Positions 21,006-30,948 of a stretch of 64,000 bases of DNA are shown piece after piece. Each line of letters opens with the position of its first letter. Position 1 is the first letter of the stretch. The translations under genes and the position numbers were made by a program. The notes beneath the pieces were generated by a model that did no database searches, had not been told where the DNA came from, and saw nothing but the letters and a program-made list of their open reading frames with translations. Location of the stretch: contig JBAIAC010000035.1 of the NCBI GenBank assembly GCA_037349315.1, positions 7,144,501 through 7,208,500 on the forward strand. Direction: 5' to 3'. Source of the DNA: Chelydra serpentina. Taxonomy: Eukaryota > Chordata > Testudines > Chelydridae.

Positions 21006-21406
21006 CCCAGAAGGTGTGTGGGTTACACCAGCTCCTGCGTGTCTGTTATGTTATGCGCCAGGCATTCCCTTCTTGAATTAATCCGCCATCCTTTCCTCCT
21101 CTTTCAAATCTGCATAGGCTGTGAGGCTTACAGGAATTCAGCCAGCCAAGGGGGGCTAGGTGATGTGGCCATTAGGGGGAGTCTGTTTTATTTGCAGTAT
21201 TTAAAAAAAAACAAAAACCCTTCAATGACTTGAAACCATCAAACTATGCATTAATTAACCTACCAAACAGTAGTGATTTCCATATCACTACCTACTCCTG
21301 CCGCCTCCACGTTCCTCCTATCATTGGTCCCATTTGTTTGTATCATTTTGATTAAAATTAGGTTGCAAGCTCTTCCTGTGGGTTTGTATGTCTCCTAACA
21401 CAGTGA

Positions 21407-21697
21407 GGCCTGATCTATACTGGAGGGGGGATTGATCTAAGTTACTCAACTTCAGCTAAGTGAATAATGTAGCTGAAGTCGACGTACTTAGACCTACTCA
21501 CCACGGTGTCTTCACTGCGGTGAGTCGACCACTGACGCTCCCCCGTCGACTCTGCCTGTGCCTCGCGGCAGTGGAGTACAGGAGTCGATGGGAGAGCGCT
21601 CGGGGGTTGATTGATCATGTCTAGACTAGACACGATAAATTGACCTCCGCTGGATCGATCGCTGCCCGCCGATGCGTCGGGTAGTATAGACATACCC
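21407..21697. mobile_element. PIF/Harbinger-like MITE
   Basis: It starts ggcctgatctatactgg and ends gtatagacataccc, with 3-bp duplication tga (21404-21406, 21698-21700). The interior has self-complementary blocks: tagctgaagtcgacgtactt near the left, and tctagactagacacgataa with cgatcgatc-like CpG-rich segments to the right. It is non-coding. Confidence 0.8.
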
Positions 21698-21700
21698 TGA

Positions 21701-24700
21701 AAATCCCAATTGGGACCTTGGAACGTTATTGAATTATCATTCATAAATACTCTTGAAGTGAATGGATTGTAGAATCAAGTGAATCAGAATTGAATATAGC
21801 GTCTGTGTGTTAAGAATAGGCCTCCTACAGAGTGGCTGTCAGTGAGCTACTTACAAAGCTGTTAACCTGAAGTATCAGCTATCTTCTTAACACATGTTCC
21901 TAGGCTGACAGCGGTGAGGCCGGTGGGATTTGGGTTTTAGTGCATATGACAAGATCTAAAAGACCTGGTATAGCCCTTTCCGTTTAGTGGCTGATGAAGT
22001 AACTTTGTTTACATATTTTTCACAGTAATAATTACAAATATTCTGGTAGCCTATTCTGTGTTTGCTAATCTGTAGTATTTCATGTGAGTGCTAGGCTCCC
22101 TAGAATGTTTCTGGTCATCTTGTTTGGAAACATCTTTTTTGTGCGTATTGAGCTCTGTGATGCAAACTGGGACTATAATGCTATACAGCACTTTTCATCC
22201 ACAGATTTTAAAGCAGTTTACAGATGAAATTTTTAGACTTCATTTTATATCTCCTTAAAATATGCCACAGGCTACGGAAAAATGTGTTGCATTCAACTGC
22301 ATGAAGTCATGGTGTTGGGGAGGAAGAGAATAGAATCACAGAAAGGGGGCAGGCGCTCTGTCTTCTTTCCTTGCAAAATACATGATGAGAATCACCTGAA
22401 AAGCTGCTGTGATCTTCACTATGGCACCTTAAAGCCTTGTGGCTGAAGCATTCTTGTCCTGATGCACTGTGTGCTTCTTTATATAGGAAAATAATTTCTT
22501 AAAGGGATAAGCTGCTGTTATGCTGGTATAATACTGCTGTTAATACAGTGTGCTTTTAGCCTGTGGATTTATAGACTTAAAATGTTAATTGATTAAATGA
22601 ACCCTTACGCTGGAAAGCCTGTAAAATGGTATCGTTCATATTTGTGTTGGAACTCTCCTCTGCTGTTCAGCGTTCAATAGCAGATTAACTCTCTGGTCTG
22701 AAGTCTCATATTTACTGCATAGTCTGCTGGCTATCAGCTAATCATGGTATTCTTGTATGCGTGCAGTTCCTTTGGGGATAGAATGAAAACTCTGGTCCAG
22801 CAACTTTTCATATGGAAATATTAAAGAAAGCAGAACTGAGAATCATGGAGAGAAGGGGGGTCTTTTTGTGTTTGTATATTAAAATTACCCATTGGATTCC
22901 TTCTAAAACATAAATCTATGCTTCATTTTTATCATTAGCTGAAATTGAGATAGCATTTATACTACAGCCAGATGGCCCATGGCATTGGTGGATGATCATT
23001 TTGTATGCACGAACCCGGGCTCCAGAGTAGTGTATGGGCTCTAATTGTCAGTAGCAGACAATTAATAAATTAGCTAAAATGTAACATGGCCCAACTTTTG
23101 GTTAAAGTGTACTTGAATTTTTATCAAATCAAAAGGGAGCATTTAAGTTTATATTCAACCAATAGCAGAAGCACCTTTTGAACAGTGTACACAGACTAGA
23201 TGACTCTGCATTATCAAATAATTCTGTTCTCAAAGAAATCTGCTTCTATATCACACATCTGTTTCTCTTGGCCTGTTTCATTAGTAGAAGACATTTGCAC
23301 GAGAGACAGAATCTTTGTTCCTTAAAATATAATCTCTTCTTTCTGCATATTTATTCCTGACCGGAAGTCCTAATCTCATGCTTGTGATATGATGTCATAA
23401 GTGAGGGATTTGTGGTAGGTTCCCTAAGAATCCAGAAAACATCCACACACATTTAAAACAAAAAGGTGTATTCTGACGTTGTGCATGAGTATTTAGTGAC
23501 CTGAAAAAACATTGCCACACAATTTTGGTGGATTTTTATTTTGAAAAGTCACCTTACATAGGCAACTTTGGTAATGGTGCCAACAAAAATACAAATCTAT
23601 TAACTGTTGGGAAAAGGATGCATGGCAGACATACCCGCTGCAATGTGCGAAGTCTGGAGCCTCTGACTATTTTCCTTACTTGCTACATCAAACATTTCTT
23701 CTCAAGCGACGGGGTGAGAACATAGCACGTTTCCATTCTTATGCTGAGAGGTCTTGGATTTCTGCATAATTCCCATGAGAAGTAGGAAAGAAAAGTCAGT
23801 ACTGGGTGAAGAGAGCCCCAAACCATGACTGACCTTAAAGCTCCATGGGCCTGCTTGTGATCCTGCGCTCTTATGTAAGTCTGTGTTTACACCCGGGGAA
23901 CTGCTGTTTAATATCCGCTGTCAATGTAGGAGCCCCTATTGCCTTCCCACAAATTGCAGTGGCTGTTGTGTTTGACATCTGATTTCAGACACAACAGAGT
24001 GCAGCATAGGAATGACTTAAGAGTGCAACGCATTGCCCATGTTATGAGACATCATTTGGGATCTTTAATGATTTTGGTTCAACCAAGCACTTAAGCACAT
24101 GCTTATGTGCATGGCTGAATCAGGACCCTAATGAGGGCTAGGCCCAGACATGAGTTAGCACTGAATAGCCATCTATCTCTGCTGAACTACCTTAAGAGTA
24201 CCCATCACTATGCTCTCTGGTTCGTCTGGAAGGGAGCATCTGAGATTTGGCAGCATTATGCTCCTCTCAGTGAATGAACCTCTTCACCAGCAGCCCCCTA
24301 AAATTATAATAATCATTCAAACCTAGAAAGAAGAAATAAATTAAACCCTTAACGGTGTTGTTAAGAAATATGTCCTTGGAATACCTTTGGCCAGTGGCTA
24401 CAGTGAGTGGGCAAATTGCCATAATAGTTTTCAGCCGTCACTGAAAGTTTAACCCCGTGCAGCTGACAGCGTTTTGCACAGCGTGAAACATTTGGAGAAT
24501 TATAGGTTTCATGGTAAATAGCTGAGTTAAAATGACCACCATTTCATCTTACTGCTGCCTGGGAAAGGGAGATGCATCATATGCAGAAAAAATGTAGTGC
24601 CGTTCACTGGTGTTCTCGGCTATCCCAACTCTTTGCATAGTAGGCAGACAATTATTTCCTACAATTAAAGGTACAACTTACCTAAAAGTTATATTGGTCT

Positions 24701-25204
24701 TACTACTTTGTGTAGCTGGTACTGAGAATTTGGTGCAACACTATAATATGGGCACATAGATTAAACTCCTTACTGAAGATGTATGAACGTAAAATTTTCC
24801 ATGGATTCACTCCTCTGTACAGAAGTCTGCCTTGGACATAAATTGGGCTCACTATTAAACCTGTGAGCACGTACAATGTTTATGAAATAAATGTCTTTAA
24901 ATGCATCAGTGTACTCCACTGACAACTTTTCACATAGAGAAAGTTCATAACAAGTTTGAAATCTAACCCATTTTAAGTTACCAGAGCACAATAAAATATT
25001 TCAATTTTTTTAAAACTAGGTGGTGATTTTAAATAGCTTGATTAAAAAAAAACAACACAGGTTAGAGTTTTGTAAAACTAATTTTGAAAACTCGTGGTAT
25101 TGCAGCTTTAGATTACAATTTATAATGACTCTAACTATGAATGCTTTTTACTTTGCGTACCACTCTGGTATCTTATCTGAATTTTATAAAACATTGAGAA
25201 TTCT
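21701..25204. other. Long unrecognised non-coding interval
   Basis: About 3.5 kb with few repeats. Near 22190-22240, 'cacttttcatccacagattt' resembles a degraded MIR/L2 tail. Near 24080, 'agcacttaagcacatgctta' is a relic of the palindromic family seen at 11526. No exon, RNA gene or promoter was recognised. Of the window, this is among the least transposon-filled stretches. Confidence 0.45.
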
Positions 25205-25625
25205 TGATCCTGCAAGCACTTAATCAAGTACATCATTTTAGTCACACCAGTAGTCCCAGTGGGTATGTCTACACTGCAAAGAAAAATCCATGGCAGCGAG
25301 TCTGAGTCCAGGTCAATTGATTTCGGCTCATTGGATTTATGCTGTGGGACTGAAAATAGCAGTGTAAATGTTACTGCTTCAGCTGGAGCCCAGGATCTAA
25401 ACTCTGGGAGAAGGGAGGGTCTCAGAGCCCTGGTGGGAATGTCTGCACTGCTATTTTTAGCCCTTCAACATGGGCTCGAGTCAGTTGACCCTAGCTCTGA
25501 GACTTGGTCCTGAGGGTTTTTCTTTGCAGAGTAGAGACATACTCATTGGCTTCCATAAGACTACTCATGTGCTTAAAGTTAGCTGTGGGCACAAGTGTTT
25601 GCAGCATCAGGGTCTCGAGTTGTGT
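25205..25625. repeat. Palindromic relic split by a MITE
   Basis: The left half (tgcaagcacttaatcaagta, ccagtagtccca) and right half (gactactcatgtgcttaaag, tttgcagcatcagggtct) are the two arms of the foldback family seen at 11526. The PIF-like MITE at 25261-25544 sits near the symmetry centre. Confidence 0.6.
25261..25544. mobile_element. PIF/Harbinger-like MITE
   Basis: It begins gggtatgtctacactgcaaag and ends tttgcagagtagagacatac, an inverted repeat. The interior holds paired ttaaatcc-free blocks around ctgagtccaggtcaattga and gagtcagttgaccctagctc. It is non-coding. Confidence 0.8.
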
Positions 25626-26188
25626 TGTTAAAAACTTTTCTTTTATTGATATGAAATCTGTTACTTAAAGCTGCAGTGCTAGCAGTAAAAAATTATTCAG
25701 ACTGTCAATATAATAAATAATAATAATAACAATACATTAACAAGGTTGTTGTGACCGTTTTATACACACAGACCAACATTTTCACACGTCTTCAAAAATT
25801 CCACCCTCAGATGAGGTGTCTAAAAACATTTATGTGATTTAAGTGCATAAGTGCCACTGACTTCAAACTGCAGTACCTGAGGGAGTACAGCCTGCTCGAA
25901 GCATTTCAACTTTCTTAATTAACGTGGGGAAGTTCAATATTGTGTGTCAGAAGGTCGCCGTGGTTGTAAATGAAGTACAGGCTGTTTGCTTATCAATGTG
26001 GGGTGTGTGTGTTTGTGTTCTTCTCATGGTGAGAATGTTAATGAAGCCCTGGTATTGTCTTTTTCAGCAGAAGTGAACATTTCAAAGTGTGAAACTTGTT
26101 AGTAGTAAACATCTCTATGTAAAATCTGAAATTTGACTACGGGACAACTAACAATAGGCACATGGATATAAAACAATCTTGTGACTAG

Positions 26189-26498
26189 TATCAGAGGGGT
26201 AGCCGTGTTAGTCTGGATCTGTAGAAGCGACAAGGAGTCCTGTGGCACCTTATAGACTAACAGACATACTGGCGCATAAGCTTTCGTGGGTGAATACCCA
26301 CTTCTTCAGATGCATGCAGTGGAAATGTCCAGGGGCAGGTATAAATATGCAGGGAAGAGTCAGGCTAGAGATAACGAGGTTAGTTCAATCAGGGAGGATG
26401 AGGCCCTCTTCTAGCAGTTGAGGTGTGAACACCAAGGGTGGAGAAACTGCTTTTGTAGTTGGCTAGCCATTCATAGTCTTTGTTTAATCTTTCTTTAA
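26189..26498. mobile_element. Penelope-like element fragment with hammerhead-like core
   Basis: It begins tatcagaggggtagccgtg and runs through gcaccttatagactaacaga, the core at 26274-26313 and gaggccctcttctagcagtt to 26498. A 10-bp target duplication, ttgtgactag, lies at 26179-26188 and 26499-26508. Metazoan Penelope-like elements are known to carry minimal hammerhead motifs, which supports the classification. No coding domain is preserved. Confidence 0.72.
26274..26313 (-). ncRNA. Hammerhead-ribozyme-like motif
   Basis: Read on the minus strand, in order: helix I strand GCAT (26313-26310), CTGAAGA (26309-26303), one extra A, stem II GTGGGT-ATTC-ACCCAC (26301-26286), GAAA (26285-26282), a self-complementary AGCT as minimal helix III (overlapping the last A), T as the cleavage-site base, then ATGC closing helix I (26277-26274). 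This matches CUGANGA-stem II-GAAA apart from the extra A. The minimal palindromic helix III suits action as a dimer. Activity is unproven. Confidence 0.6.
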
Positions 26499-26508
26499 TT
26501 GTGACTAG

Positions 26509-27694
26509 TAACTCTCTGAGTGTCTCCTCTTTCAAGCAAGTCAGGTTTTCTTTTCTTTTCCTTTCGTTTATAAACCTAATACTCTTAACAGTCTGGTCCT
26601 GGTGTTGACCCACAAATCCTCCACCCCCATTATGGAAGATGAGTCTTAAGTTTGGGGGTGGCACAAAGATTGTTTTGCTGACCCTTGTGCTAATCTTAAG
26701 GCTGTCTGTCTAGATAGTAATGTGCTCATGGTGGATGGGAGTCAGTAACATTTGGGAGGAAGAAGTGAGTAATTGTTTTGTAGGACCATTCAAAGGATAA
26801 CTCTGGGACTAGATGACCTCATATATCTTTTTCCATCCCTAGTTTTGGACATTCTAGAGGATAAAAGATATTGTATCCTTTGGTATGTTCTTTTTAAGGG
26901 AGTTTGGGAGGAAAGAAAAGGCATTGGTTCTATTTTTGGTTAGAGAAATCCACTCAGTCAAGAAAGTAAAGTATATGAAGATAGTGCTGTTTGGATGATG
27001 TATTTAACTGTGGGAAATCTCTTAAATAGGTGTACTAGTTTTGAATAAAGTAGCTCTGCTTAAATGAGTAATAGTTCTTCTGACAGTCTTTGTAGCACTG
27101 CACCAGGATGTGTAAGGAAATGAAGTAAAGCAGACTCTGACCTGCTTATTTTTATCTGGGTGCTGTCAATTCAACCGCTCTTGATTGTTGACTTCTGCGG
27201 TCCTGCAGTTTACTTGTTTATCTGAGCGGAGGCCAAATCAAACAGCACCAGAATGTGTCTTTAATCTCCAGTGATAAAGAATACCTTTGAGAGGAAATTA
27301 CTTTGTAATGTTGGGAGCAAAGGAATAACTGAGACATGCATGTGAAAGCATTGGGTTTGCTTTTCTTAGAAACTCTTCCCAGAGCATTTTCTCATTAGAT
27401 CATTAAAAGAGTTTCTATGTTTTTTTATTTTGTGTTTTCCTTTCAACTGGCAAATGTGAAACACCCATTACTAAAGTAAAAATTATATTTTTATGAGAAA
27501 TTAATCTAGTAATAATGGTAGAAGGAAACTTTCTAAGACAATGGGACATTGTACTGATGGTGCTTGGCCTTCTCTGATGAGGATTTCTGAACTATACTCA
27601 GAGTTGATGATTTTTCATGCACGGTTAATCGATGTGACCAATGTGGTGCTATTTATTTGCTCTAGAAAATCATCTTGGTCCGGGCTTTAAAGTT
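26509..27694. other. Unrecognised sequence with a possible CR1 tail
   Basis: At 26800-26865 'gggactagatgacctcatat' followed by 'ttttccatccctagttttgg' resembles a worn CR1 3' end on the plus strand. The rest is unique AT-rich sequence without an exon. Confidence 0.4.
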
Positions 27695-27702
27695 CATACA
27701 AG

Positions 27703-28006
27703 CAGTGGCGTAGCCAGGTTTAGAGCACAGGGGGAGCGGCGCTATAAAAAGGCGCCTCCCCGCTCCCCCTGTACTCACCCAGCGGTGCTTTGAAGGGCCC
27801 AGGGCTCCAGCCGCTGCGGAGCTCCTGGGCCCTTTAAAGTGCCGCCGGAGCTCCAGCCGTGGGCTCCGGCGACGCTTTAAAAGGCTCGCGGCTCCCCGCA
27901 GCAGCAGGAGCCATGGGCCTTTTAAAGCGCCCCCCCCCGCCCGGCTCCGGAGGCACCGCTTCTCCTCACAGGAGGAGCGGCCGCTCCCCCCTTGGCTACG
28001 CTACTG
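27703..28006. mobile_element. hAT-type MITE (CAGTGGCG termini)
   Basis: A 304-bp element from CAGTGGCGTAGCCA to TTGGCTACGCTACTG with exact 8-bp target duplication catacaag (27695-27702, 28007-28014). It is a relative of 4325-4634: both contain 'gcggcgctataaaaaggcgc'-like text. Confidence 0.92.
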
Positions 28007-28062
28007 CATACAAGCAAGGAAATTCAACCCAAAATTTGGGTTCATGCTAACTTTTTGACTAC

Positions 28063-28509
28063 TGTGACGGAGTAGGGAGCGAGATGGATTTGACCTGGGA
28101 GGCTTGCGGGGGAGGTTCCCTGGGACCTGCTGCATTGGGAATGAGAGACTTTACCTGGGGCTGTAACATGAGCCAGGACGGGGGTTGGGAGATGACACCT
28201 TTGGCTGGGAGAATGGACAGAGGCGAGAGGAGGGGCCCCGGGGGAGGGGAAGGGAGCTTGCTGGAGGGTTTGTCTAGTTAGTTTCAGTTTGGAGCTGGGT
28301 GGTGAAATGCAGGGATCCCCAAGGCTGGGGTCTAAGCTCCCTGGCCCCCAGAAGGGCCCGACTGAGGGGGTCCTGTTTGTACTGACAAGCTCTGGTTGGA
28401 CTGTGTTCCTGGCATCTCTAATAAACCTTCTGTTCTACTGGCTGGCTGAGCGTCACAGTGAACCCCAGGCAGAGGAGTGCAAGGCCTGACTCCCCGACAC
28501 TCCGTGACA
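28063..28509 (+). mobile_element. Solo LTR of an LTR retrotransposon or endogenous retrovirus
   Basis: 447 bp from TGTGACGGAG to CTCCGTGACA, flanked by an exact 5-bp duplication, actac (28058-28062, 28510-28514). A polyadenylation signal, AATAAA, lies at 28420-28425, setting the orientation as plus. No internal genes remain, so it arose by LTR-LTR recombination. A 5-bp duplication fits several retroviral and Gypsy lineages, so class is left open. Confidence 0.88.
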
Positions 28510-28514
28510 ACTAC

Positions 28515-29058
28515 TATTTCTGATCTGTTTGGAGATCTTCTAGGAGGAGAAAACCCAGTGTGACCAAGGCTTATTGTGTGATCATAATCGTATTGCTGTT
28601 ACCTTTTGCTTCCTCCCTCCTGTTTTAAAGTATCCATCTAATACACTTAGGTCCCAATGTGACAATTCACTGCTGTGCTGAGTTCCATTTGAAATCAGTG
28701 AACTGCAGGATCTAGGCCTTAAATCGTAAGCCCTTGAAGGCAGAGACCATCTTGTCATTATGTGTGCAGAGTGCCTAGCATGGAGAGGTCCCATTTCCTG
28801 ATTGGGAAATTCTAACGCAGGGGGTGTAGACATTTTTTTTTTTCATTTGGGAGGGGGAGTAAAGTTAAAAAATAATAATAGCAGTCGAATATGCTTTAAG
28901 GAGTAGTTTTGTACCATGACTCTCTTCCCCACTTCTAATAAAGTAAATAAACTTCTGTTCCAGACTCAGCGTTTCCTTTATTCACTAATGCAGTCCCTAT
29001 ATTTGCCATCAGTTGTCAATACTCACAAATGCCTATGTGCTAAAATGAGAGACATGCT
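28515..29058. other. Unrecognised sequence with an amniote repeat tail
   Basis: The segment 28725-28800 (gtaagcccttgaaggcagag, gtgcctagcatggagagg) resembles a degraded LINE/SINE-associated tail also seen near 18160. The rest is unrecognised. Confidence 0.4.
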
Positions 29059-29093
29059 GTGTAAGGTGATACCTTTTATTGGACCAACTTCTG
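29059..29093. mobile_element. Short Penelope-like remnant
   Basis: The phrase taccttttattggaccaact, followed by tctgg, matches the corresponding part of the fragment at 46765-46925. It stops where the G/C-rich element begins. Confidence 0.5.
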
Positions 29094-29726
29094 GGGCCCA
29101 CCCCCCACTCACTACATTTCCCCCTCCCTCAGTGGCTCACTGTCTCCCACCCTCACTCACTTTCACGGGGCAGGGGGTTGGGGTGTGGGAGGGGGTGAGG
29201 GCTCTAACTAGGGGTGCTGGCCCTGGGTTGGGGCCAGGGATGAGGGGTTCAGGGTGTTGGAGGGAGCTCTGGGCTGGGGCAGGGGGTTCGGGTGCGGGAG
29301 GGGGTTAGGGCTTGGGGTGCGGGCTCTGGGCTGGGGATGAGGGTTTGGGGGTACAGGAGTGGGCCCCGGACTTTGGGTGGGCTCAGGGCTGGGGCAGGGG
29401 GTTGGAGCCTGGGCTTACCTCAGGCAGCTCCCAGTCAGCAGCGCAGCAGGGAGGGGGCTAAGGCAGGCGGCCTGCTTGTTCTGGCACCGGGCTGTGCGTG
29501 CCCTGGAAGCAGCCAGCAGGTCCTAGGCCAGGAAGCTCCACACGCCACCCCCCTCATGCAAAGCCGGTGCTCGGGGCAGGGGCAGCGCACAGAGCCCCGT
29601 GGTCCCCCCCCACCTAGGAAACCAGGCCTGCTGGCCATTTCCTGACTAGCCTGCCTTAGTGCCGCAGCACTGCCGACAGGACTTTTAACGGGTGTTCTGG
29701 TTGAAAATGGGACACCTGGTCACCCT
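29094..29726. mobile_element. GC-rich non-autonomous element with G-rich tandem repeats
   Basis: The right end reads gggacacctggtcaccct, the reverse complement of the terminus agggtgaccagatgtccc seen again at the end of the window (63983-64000). The left half (29150-29410) is a degenerate G-rich repeat built from 'ggctggggcagggggttcgg' and related phrases. It is non-coding; the long frames through it are a consequence of base composition. Confidence 0.55.
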
Positions 29727-30679
29727 AATCATAGGAAGGAAAAAACGTGGGGCTTGGGAGAAGGCAGCTTGGCGGGTTATATATGTGTGTGCTTAAAAAA
29801 AAGTATCTGACTTTTTATGTGAAAAATTCTGGAACAATTCTTTTTGTTTGATTTTTCCTTCCCCCAGCAAGGTCTTTAAAACAAGATAAGTCCGAAGTTT
29901 CCAACTTCTGCAACCTTTAAGTCCCACAGGGAAAAAACAATTTGATATTCTTGTTCTAGTTTTCTTGCTCACATAACTCAAACATAACTTATTTTGCTCA
30001 GGCTCATAGAAAGAGATTCCCCTTTGGGCCGAGACCAAGGATGGAAAACTTTAGCTCCTAAAATAAGTTGTGTGTGAATGTTATTTGCAGCTGAAAAAGG
30101 GGAGTTAATTTAGGAATACCATCTCAATCCTAACAGTAACATTCTCAGTAACATATTCCCGTACACATATAATAGCTTACATCTTTACCATAACCTCTTG
30201 CTGTTCTGGGTGGCTTATCCCAGCATGAAATTCCTGCTCAAATATTTTCAGTTAACAAATTAAATAAGCTGATGGACAATTCCTTTTCCCCAATCTCTTG
30301 TATTATTTGACACTTGCAAAATTCAAAGTATGAAATTAAAATGCTTTCTATGATTTTAAATTGGAAACCCGAGGAGAAGGCTGGTATATGTTTTGGTTCA
30401 AGTGGAATCGGGTTTTAAAATAATTACCTCCCTAATTGGGTCTCTAAATTAATTATTGTTTGTGCTCTAGGTCTGTAATTCGTTGGTCAGAATGATGACT
30501 GACAGACAGATATATGTCTGAGAGCGAATGCTCTGTACTGAATAACATGGGAGTGTGGTGGCTGCAGTGCATGGCCAGCTAGGGGGCTAGATCACCAGAA
30601 TCCCCCATCCAGTGGCTGGATTTGCTCTGCGTAGGTGTCATTACTACAGCCTAGACTCAGAACAGGGACTCATGGCCCT
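29727..30679. other. Unrecognised non-coding sequence
   Basis: Unique AT-rich sequence; no exon, RNA gene or bounded transposon was recognised. Confidence 0.45.
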
Positions 30680-30682
30680 TAA

Positions 30683-30945
30683 GGGTACGTCTACACTGGA
30701 GGGGGGGGGAAACACCTCAAAACACCACAGCAGTGAGCCCGGTCAACTGGCTCGGACTCACAAGTCTCGCGCTATGGGGCTAAAAATAGCAGTGTAGAGG
30801 TTCCTGCTTGGGCTGGACCCCGGGCTCTGAGACCCTCCTCTTCCCCTTGCCAGGTTTCAGAGCCCGGGCTAGTTGACCCAGGCTCTGAGACGCGCTGGTT
30901 TAGTTTAATTTTGCTCTTTTTTCCTCCCCCAGTGTAGACATACCC
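30683..30945. mobile_element. PIF/Harbinger-like MITE
   Basis: It starts gggtacgtctacactgga and ends cagtgtagacataccc with TAA duplications (30680-30682, 30946-30948). The interior arms, agtctcgcgctatggggcta and relatives, resemble the 25261 copy. Non-coding. Confidence 0.88.
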
Positions 30946-30948
30946 TAA

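Larger units (their letters stand above)
20612..21027. mobile_element. LTR-like element carrying a tRNA-like segment, split by a hAT
   Basis: The termini are TGTAACGCCGACAG and GTGTGGGTTACA, flanked by a 4-bp duplication, ccag (20608-20611, 21028-21031). Without the internal hAT it is about 200 bp. It carries a minus-strand tRNA-like region (20645-20706). It could be a small solo LTR or TRIM remnant, or an unusual SINE; the TG...CA ends favour the former. Confidence 0.6.

Noticed and set aside
26274..26313. The hairpin read only as a microRNA precursor
   Set aside because: The stem is six base pairs, too short for a pre-miRNA, and the surrounding conserved core fits a hammerhead better.
28084..28489. 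Two open frames of 65-66 codons in a GC-rich stretch
   Set aside because: They lie entirely inside the 28063-28509 solo LTR, which ordinarily does not encode protein.
28916..29645. Open frames of 117-130 codons
   Set aside because: G-rich tandem repeat sequence keeps frames open by composition; translation is glycine-rich low complexity.
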